Assembly (NCBI RefSeq): GCF_008180865.1
Contig: NZ_VTEX01000006.1
Coordinates: 344,152-408,151 of the forward strand
Source: Rossellomorea aquimaris
GTDB lineage: Bacteria; Bacillota; Bacilli; Bacillales; Bacillaceae_B
DNA: 64,000 bases
Reading direction: 5' to 3'
Part shown: positions 9,064 through 18,022 of the stretch, piece after piece
How the letters are laid out: each line of letters begins with the position of its first letter
Numbering within the stretch: the first letter of the stretch is position 1
Notes under the pieces: generated by a model
What the model was told of the DNA's origin: nothing
The model's input: the letters and a program-made list of their open reading frames with translations, nothing else
The model's database searches: none
Position numbers and translations under genes: made by a program

Positions 9064-9879
9064 TTATCCATTCCCTCCCAGAAAGCTCTCAACCACACCA
9101 TTAAACTTCTCACTATACTCCCAAAACATAAGGTGTCCTCCCAATACCTCCACCGACGCTTTAGGAGCAAGCTTTCTCAGACTATAGGCCGCAACTTCTG
9201 CCCAGTGCTCGGCTACAACAAATAGAGTCGGTACAGATTCACTGCTCTCTGCCGCCTCCTCACGATAATCGGAGAAAAGCCCGGAAGAAAACAAATTGGC
9301 GGCAATATAGTAAGGGGTTTTGAGTGATTGCTCGACGATCCAATTTAATTCTTCTTCCTTCAGCTCTCGTTGGACCATGACTCCGGTGGCATAAGCAGAG
9401 ATGAAATCCCGTTGTCCTTTGGGATTGCGAAGGTAGTTCGTGTAGGCAGCAGCCATGTCATCAAGCTTGCCTTCCACCCAATCCTGGTCTTGGTGGAGGG
9501 ATAGTGATTTAGGCGGCATATCAATGAGGACGAGGGATTTGATCCCAACCGTACCGAATTGGCGGATATATTCCCAAACCGTTAAGCACCCGAATGACCA
9601 GCCGACAAGCGTTACATTTTCAATTTTCAAGTGCTTCAATACCTTTGTGAGATCAGTTCCGTGGGTGACATAGTCATTCCCGTGGACCGTCATGGTTGAC
9701 CGTCCATGGCTTCTGGGATCAATCACAATTACTCGGTGAGTTTTTGAAAAATGCTTGACCTGCTCGGTGAAGACCTCAGTGGTAAATGTAAAACCCGGAA
9801 TAAATACAATAGGCTCCCCACTGCCGGTATCCTGCACGAATAATTCGATTCCCGGTTCCACTTCAATGTATGTGTTCAT
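9064..9879 (-). CDS. Alpha/beta hydrolase
   Basis: The 271-residue cytoplasmic protein has the complete alpha/beta-hydrolase layout: the oxyanion segment V-F-I-P-G-F-T, a nucleophile elbow G-W-S-F-G near residue 95, and a D-P-R-S-H-G-R-S motif before it. A late G-G-H-L-M-F-W carries the catalytic His. Substrate unknown; the family includes esterases, haloperoxidase-like enzymes and ring-cleavage hydrolases. It is monocistronic with its own terminator. Confidence 0.85.
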   Translation of the reverse strand: MNTYIEVEPGIELFVQDTGSGEPIVFIPGFTFTTEVFTEQVKHFSKTHRVIVIDPRSHGRSTMTVHGNDYVTHGTDLTKVLKHLKIENVTLVGWSFGCLTVWEYIRQFGTVGIKSLVLIDMPPKSLSLHQDQDWVEGKLDDMAAAYTNYLRNPKGQRDFISAYATGVMVQRELKEEELNWIVEQSLKTPYYIAANLFSSGLFSDYREEAAESSESVPTLFVVAEHWAEVAAYSLRKLAPKASVEVLGGHLMFWEYSEKFNGVVESFLGGNG

Positions 9880-10077
9880 AGCTGTCCCCCTGAAAGTCTG
9901 TCAATTTGTTTCTACATTATATTCTTCATGACGTTGTTTCATATCGGAAATTATTTATCAATAAAGAATACGCCGTCCTAATAATGGAGCATTTTAAAAA
10001 AAATTTTTTATAGGGTGTCCTTTTTCACTCTTCCAACCTATTTAAAACATGAATAGATCAGAAGGGTGGAAGAGAAG

Positions 10078-11121
10078 ATGAAATCAGGATGTCAGGTAGT
10101 GGATCAAATCGGTGAATTGGAGATCGTGGGGAATATCGTTCCTCATTTATGGTATAAGAACATTACGTTTTCAAGCGGGAAGGCCCATTTTGTAGCGATT
10201 GCGTTACTCGCGGATATTGTGTATTGGTACAGACCGACAATGATCAGGGATAACAGCGGGATGGTCAGTGGTGCGAGGACGAAATTCAAGGGCGATATGC
10301 TGCAGAAGAGCTATCAAGCCTTTGCCGATACATACGGATTTACGAAGCGGCAAGTGAAGGATGCCATCGATTTTCTTGTGGAACATCATTTGCTGGTCCG
10401 GGAGTTCAGGACGATTTCGTCTTCGAGTATCATTTTGAACAATGTGATGTATGTGCAGCCGATCGCTGAGAATGTTAAACGGGTGATGAATGAACGGTTT
10501 AACGTGTCTGAGCTTGTTTCCATTTGCCCGCCTGTTACGTCCAAACGTACCACGTCACCCCTTTCAAATGATGGCCTGTCCCATCAGGAGGAGGGGGCTC
10601 CTGATGTGGAAGAGGGGACGTATACAGAGAGTACTTCAAAGAATCCTTCAGAAAATCATGAACAAGAACAACAAAGCGGGGGCGAGTGTCCGCTTTCCTT
10701 TTTCAAAGACAATGGATTCGGCAGACTGGGGTCTTATTTGCAAGAGAAAATCAAAACCTGGTGTGAAAGTCTTTCCGAGAGCCTCGTCGTCGAAGCGATG
10801 AAGCGAGCGGTTGAACAAGGGAAACATTACTGGAGCTATGTGGATGCGATCCTGGTGAAGTGGGAACAGCTGAACGTGCGGGATGTGAAGGATGCGAGGG
10901 CGAAAGATATTCAGATCATGTGCGAGAAAGTGCATAAACGGAACGTACACAGAGGGGGAAGGAAGCCGGTACGTACGGAGAAGCTGCCGGATTGGTTCAC
11001 TGAAGATGAGGCAGTAAAAGCATCTGAGGAGGACTGTGGCGAGGAGTTTGAAGCGGAGAAAGCAAAGTTGATGGCGGAGCTTGAAGCGTACCGGGAGCGT
11101 AGGGCCGGTGTCGTCATGTGA
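10078..11121 (+). CDS. DnaD-domain replication protein, phage/plasmid type
   Basis: The 347-residue product has an N-terminal winged-helix-like replication domain (about residues 10-140; H-L-W-Y-K-N-I-T, T-K-R-Q-V-K-D-A-I-D-F-L), a low-complexity linker and a DnaD/DnaB_2 domain at about residues 205-275. That domain shows F-F-K-D-N-G-F-G-R-L-G, A-V-E-Q-G-K-H-Y-W-S-Y-V and I-L-V-K-W-E-Q. DnaD-like proteins load helicase at origins and are common in phages and mobile plasmids. No other phage genes adjoin it, so it looks like a stranded element. ATG 10078 is chosen over GTG 10066 because the GAAGGGTGG ribosome site is correctly spaced only for the former. A decayed partial copy lies at 16243-16420. 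Confidence 0.75.
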   Translation: MKSGCQVVDQIGELEIVGNIVPHLWYKNITFSSGKAHFVAIALLADIVYWYRPTMIRDNSGMVSGARTKFKGDMLQKSYQAFADTYGFTKRQVKDAIDFLVEHHLLVREFRTISSSSIILNNVMYVQPIAENVKRVMNERFNVSELVSICPPVTSKRTTSPLSNDGLSHQEEGAPDVEEGTYTESTSKNPSENHEQEQQSGGECPLSFFKDNGFGRLGSYLQEKIKTWCESLSESLVVEAMKRAVEQGKHYWSYVDAILVKWEQLNVRDVKDARAKDIQIMCEKVHKRNVHRGGRKPVRTEKLPDWFTEDEAVKASEEDCGEEFEAEKAKLMAELEAYRERRAGVVM

Positions 11122-11325
11122 TGTGATCATGAATGAAATAAGATAGTTCTTTGGTGTCCTTCTGGATTGGATTCAAGTATATAAAGGATGAAGAATGATA
11201 GGGTGGGTCATCAAGTGTTTCGAGAGCAGGAATTCTCTTCATAGAAAGAAACGAGAGAAAATTTATTTGTGATATATTAGTTCCAGTACTAGCTATTCTA
11301 TGATTGAAAGAGGTACATATAAAAA

Positions 11326-11737
11326 ATGAAGAAGCTCGCTTTAATTTTATTTGCCATTTCTCTTTCAGCTCCCATATCTGCTCTACTATCAGTGGGAGCT
11401 GATTACTTGTTCACTGAACCTGTTAAACTTCAAGGTTATAATTATAACCCTCCAATTTTTGGCAACGGTAGTGGTTGTAGCTTTATATGAAATTCCGGTT
11501 TATATTATCGTCGGCATACCCGTTACTTACCTTATTGACTTTCTTGTTCTAAAGATTTCGCCTCATTCACATCGTCTTAAAGAGTATGTAACCCTTTTAA
11601 TTGGTTACTCAATAGCCTCTTTAATTCTCTCCTTTTACCTATTAAATAATGATTTTGAAGGGTATTTTATGGTTATCATTCCCGTTTTCACCTATTTTCA
11701 TATTTTATGGTTTCTACGGGCTAGGTATGGGGATTGA
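11326..11737 (+). pseudogene. Small membrane protein, UPF0715-like, probably frameshifted
   Basis: An ATG at 11326 behind AGAGGT begins a convincing signal-like N-terminus (M-K-K-L-A-L-I-L-F-A-I-S) that ends in TGA after 54 codons. A second frame continues with hydrophobic helices (A-L-Y-E-I-P-V-Y-I-I-V-G-I-P-V-T-Y, then L-L-I-G-Y-S-I-A-S-L-I-L) to 11737. The pieces look like one ~135-residue, four-helix protein of the Bacillus UPF0715 kind broken by a frameshift near 11450-11490. The apparent TTG start of the second frame at 11351 lies inside the first and has no ribosome site. A sequencing error would also explain it. Confidence 0.5.
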
Positions 11738-11841
11738 GTTGAAGGTGAAACTGGGATGGTATCTAAATTTAGGAAGCGTCGAGATGGTTCTACCGTTTCT
11801 ATTCTCATCTTGTTAAACAGGTGATGGAAAAAACTACAAGA

Positions 11842-11866
11842 AAGAGGCCCTCTGTCCCGGCCTCTT
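11842..11866 (-). terminator. Terminator after the DUF948 gene
   Basis: AAGAGGCC and GGCCTCTT form a perfect stem. On the minus strand it is followed by TCTTGTAGTTTTTT. Confidence 0.75.
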
Positions 11867-11871
11867 ATGAC

Positions 11872-12234
11872 TTACTTCAATTTAATCTGAACCGAATTCC
11901 TCTCCTGCGCATTAATCGTTTTGGGATTCCTCTTTTGCAATGCAGTCCTCTTAACCGAGCTGGTCACATTTTGTAACATATCACCCACATCATGTACGGA
12001 CTCAAGTAAAGGGTCGACGGCTTTCATTTTTCCTTTTACGTCATCTGAAATCTGGTTGGCCGTGTGAATCAGTTCTTCTGCTTCCTCAGTCACTCCGTTC
12101 ACGGCTTTCCGCGCGTCAGACAGCGTCTTTTCTGTTTCAGAAAGTGTTGTCATTACTTTTCTTAATGTCATAATTAAATAGATGACGAGAATGGTGAACG
12201 CGACGGCTGCAATGACAGCACTCCATTCAAGCAT
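11872..12234 (-). CDS. DUF948 family protein (YoxC/YtxG-like)
   Basis: The 120-residue product has one N-terminal transmembrane helix (about residues 5-25) followed by a long amphipathic helical segment with heptad-like spacing (T-L-S-E-T-E-K-T-L-S-D-A-R-K-A-V-N-G-V). This is characteristic of DUF948 general-stress-type proteins. Probably anchored in the membrane with a cytoplasmic coiled coil. The ATG at 12234 is preceded by AGGGAG. Physiological role unknown. Confidence 0.8.
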   Translation of the reverse strand: MLEWSAVIAAVAFTILVIYLIMTLRKVMTTLSETEKTLSDARKAVNGVTEEAEELIHTANQISDDVKGKMKAVDPLLESVHDVGDMLQNVTSSVKRTALQKRNPKTINAQERNSVQIKLK

Positions 12235-12424
12235 GAGACCAGCTCCCTTCGTTTACTCTAAATCTATGGGAATGGGGTCACAGTTATTCCTTTTCCCGGG
12301 TAGGTTGGGTATGAAAGGTCGGCGAGCAGTGCACAACTTCCGTGAAAAGCTTCCAGAATGTTATGACACAAGGAAACTGTCCCTTGTCCTCTCTCAATCA
12401 AAAATCAAAAGGAGTGAATTCAAA

Positions 12425-13159
12425 TTGAAATCCTACATTGTCAAAATCGAATTAGAAGAGTCCAATCCGTTAATATGGAGAAGGGTGATCTTGCCAGCGG
12501 GAGCGACATATAGAAGGCTTCATGATATTATCCAGAACGTGACTAATTTTCTGAGTGGTTATCCTCATGAAGGATATCACCTTTTTGAATTCGACCTGAC
12601 GGAGGATCATAGGATTGTCACGGATAATGAAGAAGCTTACCTGGATCATCAGCATTATAAGAAGAACAAGGCCATGTATGAAGAACGGCTGAAGTCGATA
12701 CCACATGAAATGCTGGAATTTGAGAAAAATGATCAGGAAAGATTAAAGGTAGAAGTCCGCAAACCCACTGGTTTAAAGATCGATGAGTATCTGGAAAAGC
12801 ATAAGGAAATCAGGTATTCCTATGATCTTGGTGATGGTTGGCATTTTACTGTAAAGCTTGAGCGGATTGTCGACGATTACTATTTTGGCTTTCCGACTCT
12901 TCTTGATGGAGCGGAAACAGCACCACCTGAAGATGTTGGTGGTATACATGGGTTCTATGAATTTCTTGATGCTTTTCGTGATGAGATGCATCCTGAGCAT
13001 GAGAACATGAAGTCATGGGCTAAGTCAGTATATTTCAGGGAATATGATCTTGTGTGGATCAATCAAAAACTCAAAGGGCTTAATTATAAGAAGACTGAGT
13101 GGGATAAGATTAACCATGAAAACTATAAAATCATTGAGGATAAATATCGGAAGAGCTAG
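12425..13159 (+). CDS. Plasmid pRiA4b ORF-3-like protein (PRiA4_ORF3 fold)
   Basis: The 244-residue product matches the PRiA4_ORF3 family. The N-terminal V-K-I-E-L-E-E-S-N-P-L-I-W-R-R strand pair, the central Y-D-L-G-D-G-W-H-F-T motif and the P-P-E-D-V-G-G-I-H-G-F-Y-E-F loop are its hallmarks. Function is not established; members are scattered through chromosomes and plasmids. An open frame extends back to 12182, but AAAAGGAGTG at 12408 with 8-nt spacing marks the TTG at 12425 as the start, and the upstream part overlaps the promoter of the divergent DUF948 gene. Confidence 0.85.
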   Translation: MKSYIVKIELEESNPLIWRRVILPAGATYRRLHDIIQNVTNFLSGYPHEGYHLFEFDLTEDHRIVTDNEEAYLDHQHYKKNKAMYEERLKSIPHEMLEFEKNDQERLKVEVRKPTGLKIDEYLEKHKEIRYSYDLGDGWHFTVKLERIVDDYYFGFPTLLDGAETAPPEDVGGIHGFYEFLDAFRDEMHPEHENMKSWAKSVYFREYDLVWINQKLKGLNYKKTEWDKINHENYKIIEDKYRKS

Positions 13160-13190
13160 ATTTTTGGGATGGGACGGGGGACAGGCACCC
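13160..13190. repeat. GGGACAGG-type 3'-end repeat copy
   Basis: GGGATGGGACGGGGGACAGGCACCC lies directly after the PRiA4_ORF3 stop. It belongs to a dispersed family found at the 3' ends of many genes in this window. Confidence 0.6.
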
Positions 13191-13361
13191 ACAGTAAACA
13201 AATGGGCTGGATTGAGATTGAATCGATGTTCAAAGGATCCCATTCTGTCTGTTTTGTTTGAAAACCAAGGAAAAGTTTGCGTATTTTTAGCTGAGGTGGG
13301 ATTTTGAGAGTTCCATGGGTACATATAGCGGCCGGAAATGATGGTGAGGGTGTCTCTGCTT

Positions 13362-13475
13362 AGGAATTAATCCTGATCGGACTATTTTCAAACCTGTTTT
13401 AAGATAATTGATCCTGTATTCGATTTATTAATCCTCTTTTTAAATAATTGATCCTACTTGTCGAATTTTCTTTAG
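13362..13475 (-). repeat. Short inverted copy of the GGATCAAT-iterated repeat
   Basis: In reverse orientation it carries ATTAATCC/ATTGATCC motifs about 20 nt apart and ends in TGTCGAATTTTC, the complement of the GAAAATTCGACA end seen at 28, 431 and 815. The distal AGACAATC end is absent, so this copy is truncated. Confidence 0.8.
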
Positions 13476-13575
13476 GTAGTCAAATAAACTGGATTACTTT
13501 ATAACTTAGATGTTATCTCTCTCAGTAACCGAAGAGTCTTTAAGGAGCCTGTGCTCTAAAACTAGCATTTTAAGT

Positions 13576-13606
13576 AAAAACGAGGGGGACTCATCCCCTC
13601 GTTTTT
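13576..13606 (+). terminator. Strong orphan terminator
   Basis: AAAAACGAGGGG pairs perfectly with CCCCTCGTTTTT, with a T-run. The nearest upstream plus-strand gene ends more than 400 nt away, so it may close a small transcript starting between about 13480 and 13570 or late read-through. Confidence 0.8.
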
Positions 13607-13710
13607 CATTTGGTTCTGCAGCCATGAGTCCCTTGTGAATTTCGTGGGGATCCTGCCCTCTGGCCACCCTAAGAATGGGTCAAAAGTTATGTTTGTAATT
13701 AAAATGTAAT

Positions 13711-13770
13711 ATTAACCCAAATACATAGTATAATAGACTTGTTGTAAAAATAACCCAAATACTAAGGAGG
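13711..13770 (+). promoter_or_regulatory. Promoter region duplicated at 15648
   Basis: A 60-bp stretch with CATAGTATAATAG (probable -10 TATAAT at 13730) and TTGTAAAAATAACCCAAATA is closely repeated at 15648-15706 in front of the next plus-strand gene. The shared sequence stops at the ribosome sites. Confidence 0.5.
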
Positions 13771-13776
13771 AAAAAT

Positions 13777-15432
13777 GTGGGGAAAATTCTAAGCAGTCTA
13801 AGTATGATTACGATGTTGTTATTATCTGTATGTACAGGGGGAACGGTGAAAGCTGCTTCTGTACAGGGAGATACTTTGGAGAATGCGGAACCAATCAATC
13901 TTGACCATGAGTATGAAGGAACACTGGAATCGACTGAAGATGTAGACTTTTACCGTTTTACCCTCGATAAGACTGGAAATACGGTTATTCAATTTAATCG
14001 AGTGGAAGGCGCTACGTGGGGTGTGGAAATCACCGATGAAAATGGTGACCCTTATACACATTTCAGTACTAGATTTCATTCAGGGGTCACGGGTGCTGAA
14101 GAGGTGAATATCGGCTTGCCTGCGGGGGAATATTTTATCAAGGTGAGCACAGACTATCATAAATCCCCGGGGGTCCCATATACGTTCATGGTCCAGCAAA
14201 CCCAAAACGATTATTTTGAAAAAGAATTCAATGACAAAATGGAAGCAGCATCTTCCATGCAATTGAACAAAACCTACAAAGGTCACATACAAACATATGA
14301 TGACAAAGATTATTTTACATTTACCTTAGATCGTACCGAGAGGATTGCTTTCAGTATAGAAAGAGATAATGAAGGATCATGGAATGCCCTCCTTGTGGAT
14401 GAAAATGGGAAGGAATATGTCAATCTGGACACTGACGTCCATTTTGCCGAGTATGGTCCTGATGTAGAACGGTTGGAGCTTCCTGCTGGAACGTACTATG
14501 TGAGATTGGAAAACAATTGGGGTACCCCGAACATGCCATATGCGTTTAAAGTACAGGAGTTAACAGACAGGATACAGGGAGCGAAGCGCTACGACACAGC
14601 AGTGGAGATTTCCAAGCAGGGCTTCAAAACCTCTGACACGGTTGTATTGGTCTCAGGGAATGACTTCCCCGATGCCCTTGCAGGTGGTCCTCTGGCTTAT
14701 TATCACAATGCCCCGATTCTATTGACGGATAAGGAAAAACTTCCGATTGCCACCTGGAGGGAGGTTCAGCGCCTTAAAGCGAAGAACGTGATCATCCTTG
14801 GTGGTGAGGGAGCCGTTTCCAATCATGTGGTGGAAGAATTGGAGTACATGGATATTGCTGTGAAACGAATCGGTGGGGATAACCGTTACGAGACAGCTGC
14901 GTATGTGGCGAAAGAAATACCCTCCACAAAAGCTGTGATCGCAAACGGTAAAAACTTCCCTGATGCCCTGGCTGTAGCACCATACGCTTCAAAGAATAGC
15001 ATCCCGATTCTATTGACTGAAAAAGCTTCGTTACCGGATGCGACGAAAAAAGCACTTGCAGGGAAGGCAAATACCATCATTGTAGGTGCGGCAGGTGCAG
15101 TCAGTGAGTCCATAGAAAATGAACTCCCAAGCCCGGTTCGCTACGGTGGAATAAATCGCTATGAAACAGCTAAGTTGATTGTTGAAAACCTGGCACTGGG
15201 GAAAAACACGGGATATGTTGCGACAGGAAAGAACTTCCCTGATGCCCTTGCAGGATCTGTCCTGGCAGCAAAAAATAACTCGCCTATTTTGTTGGTCAGC
15301 TATACCTCTATACCAAGTCCGACCAAATCCCTCTTGATGGATTATTCTCATTACATGGTATGGGGTGGACCGGGAGCAATCACCGAAAACGTTGTGAAGG
15401 AATTGGATACGAATTTGATACAAATTAAATAA
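13777..15432 (+). CDS. Secreted protein with two PPC-like domains and three cell-wall-binding repeats
   Basis: The 551-residue product starts with a Sec signal peptide ending near V-K-A-A-S (about residue 27). It has two tandem bacterial pre-peptidase C-terminal-like beta domains (about 35-145 and 150-262; each with D-V/K-D-F/Y-F and L-P-A-G-x-Y motifs). Three cell-wall-binding type 2 (CwlB/LytB) repeats follow, each with R-Y-x-T-A and N-F-P-D-A-L-A motifs (about 268-365, 365-460, 460-551). It lacks any catalytic domain, so it is probably a wall-associated adhesin or modulator. GTG 13777 follows AAGGAGG; the overlapping ATG at 13775 is out of frame. Confidence 0.9.
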   Translation: MGKILSSLSMITMLLLSVCTGGTVKAASVQGDTLENAEPINLDHEYEGTLESTEDVDFYRFTLDKTGNTVIQFNRVEGATWGVEITDENGDPYTHFSTRFHSGVTGAEEVNIGLPAGEYFIKVSTDYHKSPGVPYTFMVQQTQNDYFEKEFNDKMEAASSMQLNKTYKGHIQTYDDKDYFTFTLDRTERIAFSIERDNEGSWNALLVDENGKEYVNLDTDVHFAEYGPDVERLELPAGTYYVRLENNWGTPNMPYAFKVQELTDRIQGAKRYDTAVEISKQGFKTSDTVVLVSGNDFPDALAGGPLAYYHNAPILLTDKEKLPIATWREVQRLKAKNVIILGGEGAVSNHVVEELEYMDIAVKRIGGDNRYETAAYVAKEIPSTKAVIANGKNFPDALAVAPYASKNSIPILLTEKASLPDATKKALAGKANTIIVGAAGAVSESIENELPSPVRYGGINRYETAKLIVENLALGKNTGYVATGKNFPDALAGSVLAAKNNSPILLVSYTSIPSPTKSLLMDYSHYMVWGGPGAITENVVKELDTNLIQIK

Positions 15433-15433
15433 C

Positions 15434-15471
15434 ATAAAAAGGAAGGACAGGGATATCCTGTGCTTCCTTTT
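15434..15471 (+). terminator. Terminator after the wall-binding-repeat gene
   Basis: AAAAAGGAAG pairs with CTTCCTTTTT around GACAGGGATATCCTGTG, which itself folds. Confidence 0.85.
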
Positions 15472-15647
15472 TATCTTGCCTTTGTTTATTTCATCCCATC
15501 TGCAATCGCTCCGAAATCTTAGGTATAAGAAACAGCAAGCTCTCCTTGTGATCCCGATAAATTGTATGAGGGCCGCGAGTACGTTCGCAGAAGCAAGTTC
15601 TTAGAATCCGTTTGAGGAACTAAACTCTGTTTGCTAGTAAGATTATG

Positions 15648-15706
15648 ATTAATCCCAAATCCATAGTATACTAGAAATATTGTAAAAATAATCCAAAATC
15701 ACAAGA
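15648..15706 (+). promoter_or_regulatory. Second copy of the duplicated promoter region
   Basis: Contains CCATAGTATACTAG (-10-like TATACT) and TTGTAAAAATAATCCAAAATC, aligned with 13711-13770. A GGGCCATGGAACCTGCCCC palindrome follows before the gene. The rest of the 15433-15782 gap shows nothing I can name. Confidence 0.45.
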
Positions 15707-15782
15707 GGCGAAGGGTGGACCCTGATTTTTGGGCCATGGAACCTGCCCCTTATTACTCCCTCACAAGAAAGGATTGTCACTA

Positions 15783-16196
15783 TTGACTTTGAACAAAAGG
15801 TCTTTGCTGGTTCTAACTATCATTCTAGTGGGAGGAACCATTCTCTATTTTGTTTATCATGCAGTAAATCAAACGCCCAAAAAAGTAGTAATGAATATAG
15901 TGGAAGATATCCAGGGAGAGAGGAAAGTCGAAGGGATCTCAAAAATAGAGCAAAAGAAACTTTATACCTTTTTTGAGTATCCACAAGAGCAAAATCTGGA
16001 GAAGCCGCACTTCATTATTAGTGATTACCCTGGTAGGCCAGACATTGTAAAAGTAACGTTTGAAATCATTCAAAACAATAAGAAAACCGGAATAGAAGCC
16101 ATTTATGAAGGCCATGCTGACTTCTATTTAAAGAAACAAGGTCTCCGTTGGGAGGTTACGAAAATTGAAGTGACCCCTTACGAAAAAGAACGTTAA
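15783..16196 (+). CDS. Hypothetical membrane-anchored protein
   Basis: The product (about 137 residues from TTG 15783) has one N-terminal transmembrane helix (L-L-V-L-T-I-I-L-V-G-G-T-I-L-Y-F). An extracytoplasmic domain follows that looks like a small alpha/beta cystatin-like fold (I-E-A-I-Y-E-G-H-A-D-F-Y-L, then L-R-W-E-V-T-K-I-E-V). I do not recognise the family. The open frame extends upstream to 15729 through a palindromic repeat, but AGAAAGGA at 15767 fits the TTG at 15783. Function unknown. Confidence 0.6.
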   Translation: MTLNKRSLLVLTIILVGGTILYFVYHAVNQTPKKVVMNIVEDIQGERKVEGISKIEQKKLYTFFEYPQEQNLEKPHFIISDYPGRPDIVKVTFEIIQNNKKTGIEAIYEGHADFYLKKQGLRWEVTKIEVTPYEKER

Positions 16197-16242
16197 CCTT
16201 CCCATATGCCTATCAGGAAGCGCATATACGGGAAGGCGAAAT

Positions 16243-16420
16243 CATGGTAAGAGAAAAGGACGGGGTAAAAAACAGGTCCTCGCGGAGAAGCTTCCGGTTT
16301 GGTTTACGGAGGAAAACCTGAAAAAGGAAACGGTAGAAGACCATGATGAGGGCTTTGAAGCATAAATGGCTATGCGATGGCGAAGTTTGCAGAAAACAGG
16401 GAGCGGAGAACGGAAATTCA
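16243..16420 (+). pseudogene. Decayed fragment of a DnaD-type replication gene
   Basis: Translation of 16285-16365 gives E-K-L-P-V-W-F-T-E-E and D-E-G-F-E-A, matching E-K-L-P-D-W-F-T-E-D and E-E-F-E-A near the C-terminus of the DnaD protein at 10078. Nucleotide similarity continues on both sides (GGAAGAAGCC-like and GGCGAAGTT-like stretches). The frame is broken by a stop and shift and the N-terminal 80% is gone. The rest of the gap up to 16707 contains nothing I can identify. Confidence 0.65.
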
Positions 16421-16707
16421 CAGGTGCTAGTCGTTCCTTTTCTTCATCCGTGAGACGTGACCAGATCTCTTGAAATTGAATTGTAGTTTACAATAAATTC
16501 TGAAAGAGTGAGAAAGATAAAAAGTAAATTCATGCAGGTCTGCATGGTGATTATGGTCTGTTGCTCTATCACTTATATTCTATTTGAAGATTCCCTTAGC
16601 TGGAATTGTCTTAGGGGTGGTTTTTTACACAGGTTGCTTTCGCCATCGGCTTATTGGTAGAGGAAGAATAGTGGAACATTTACTAACACCCCTTATCCCA
16701 ACTTCCA

Positions 16708-17586
16708 TCAATTCGACATCTCCTCAATTTTAGATAAGAGAAACGTTACGTATGTCTCATCATTCCGAAGCTCGAACATATGCAAAGAATGCTTGAAATA
16801 AGGAAGAGCTTTTTCAATATCACCCGCCTGCTCATAATTGTAGCCTACCTGATAATGCAATTCTCCTAATCCCCATAGGAGCTCTTCCTGGAAACACCAT
16901 TTGATGGCGTTGAGGCAGTAGGCCGTTGAATCCTCCAGTTCCCCTTTACGTGTGAGCACTCTGGCTATGCTGTAAAATAATCGGGCTTTAATGGATTTAT
17001 CCTGTAACACCTCTGTTGTATGTATAGCCGTTTCGACTTGCTTGAAATAATCGAGAGCTTCTTCAAATTGCTGTATTGAAAAGTGAATGTTGCCGATGCT
17101 TGAAAGGATCTGCATTTCCCTTTCAGACATCGCTTTTTTGACGTTGGCGGTCATCTGATAAGCTTGATGTAATAGTGAAAACGAGGCAGTTGAATCCTTT
17201 CTTACTTCATATTGATATATTCCTTTGTGCCAGTAAAGAAGCTGAAGTTTTTCATTATCCCTATAGAAAAGAGGATTCTTTTCCTCTGTTTTGATCAGCT
17301 CCATCATTTCCTCGTATTGTCGGTTGATCCGTAGAAATCGTAACTGTCTTTCTACTTCTTTGCTATAATCCAGCCGCGGGGTGGTTCCGATCTCAAAGAA
17401 ATAGTTTACGTCGACCCCAAGCTTAACAGAAATTTGGTACAATGCTGTGGCACTCGGGTAGATGTCTCCTTTTTCGATCCGGCTGATAAGTGCTTGGGTA
17501 CAGATTCCTTCAGCGATCTCTCCTTGTGTAAGTCCGGCAGCCTTTCTCATTTCCTTTATCTTCTTTCCGATGACTGAGTAATCCAC
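16708..17586 (-). CDS. HTH-TPR regulator, PlcR/NprR-like (paralogue 2)
   Basis: 292 residues with the same layout as the gene at 7687: XRE helix-turn-helix (L-T-Q-G-E-I-A-E-G-I-C-T-Q-A-L-I-S-R) and TPR-type repeats; K-N-P-L-F-Y-R-D-N-E-K-L-Q-L-L-Y-W-H is shared almost unchanged. It starts with GTG behind GGAGGTG. The stop overlaps an ATG of a 27-codon frame (M-E-V-G-I-R), but that peptide lacks an export signal and is not a convincing pheromone. No functional target is evident. Confidence 0.85.
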   Translation of the reverse strand: MDYSVIGKKIKEMRKAAGLTQGEIAEGICTQALISRIEKGDIYPSATALYQISVKLGVDVNYFFEIGTTPRLDYSKEVERQLRFLRINRQYEEMMELIKTEEKNPLFYRDNEKLQLLYWHKGIYQYEVRKDSTASFSLLHQAYQMTANVKKAMSEREMQILSSIGNIHFSIQQFEEALDYFKQVETAIHTTEVLQDKSIKARLFYSIARVLTRKGELEDSTAYCLNAIKWCFQEELLWGLGELHYQVGYNYEQAGDIEKALPYFKHSLHMFELRNDETYVTFLLSKIEEMSN

Positions 17587-18022
17587 GGTGCCACCTCCTG
17601 AATGAATGGTTGTATTTTTTATAGTGTAACAGAAAAAATGCCTTTTCCAGTACAGCGATTTATTGAGAAAATTTCTGATATGGTGCCCTCCTGAATCGGA
17701 TTCTTGAAATGGAGAGTGAAGGAAAATGATTTAGTGGATTCGAAAGTATTCAAGCGGGAAGAAAAAGGGATACATATTCTCCTGATTGGATCAATCGGTT
17801 CATTAAGCGATAGAAGAAGTATGGATTGATACGTGTAGTGGAGAATGGGGAAGAGCGGTCATCCACTTGAGAATCTATTTAAACAAACGTTTGATTATAC
17901 GATGTGAACGTTGACATCATGGGGGCTAAGAGGGTAAACAAGTGTTTAGTTAATCATACAGACACCACATATGGAGGGCTTGAGAAGGAAGGGGCGACGT
18001 TGTCATGATGGCTGCTTCCCGT
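17587..18022. other. Intergenic stretch, no gene recognised
   Basis: Promoter region of the paralogue-2 regulator plus about 350 bases with broken frames. The piece TGGTGCCCTCCTGAATCGG near 17680 resembles TGGTGTCCTTCTGGATTGG near 11151, downstream of the DnaD gene, hinting at an old duplication of DnaD-flanking DNA. Confidence 0.4.

Noticed and set aside
8911..9225. 104-codon frame behind GGAGGT
   Set aside because: It runs antisense through the terminator and 3' end of the alpha/beta hydrolase gene and has no conserved-looking composition.
16625..16707. 27-codon ORF at the stop of HTH-TPR paralogue 2 as a pheromone gene
   Set aside because: No export signal, Arg/Trp-rich end, and not present after the other paralogues.
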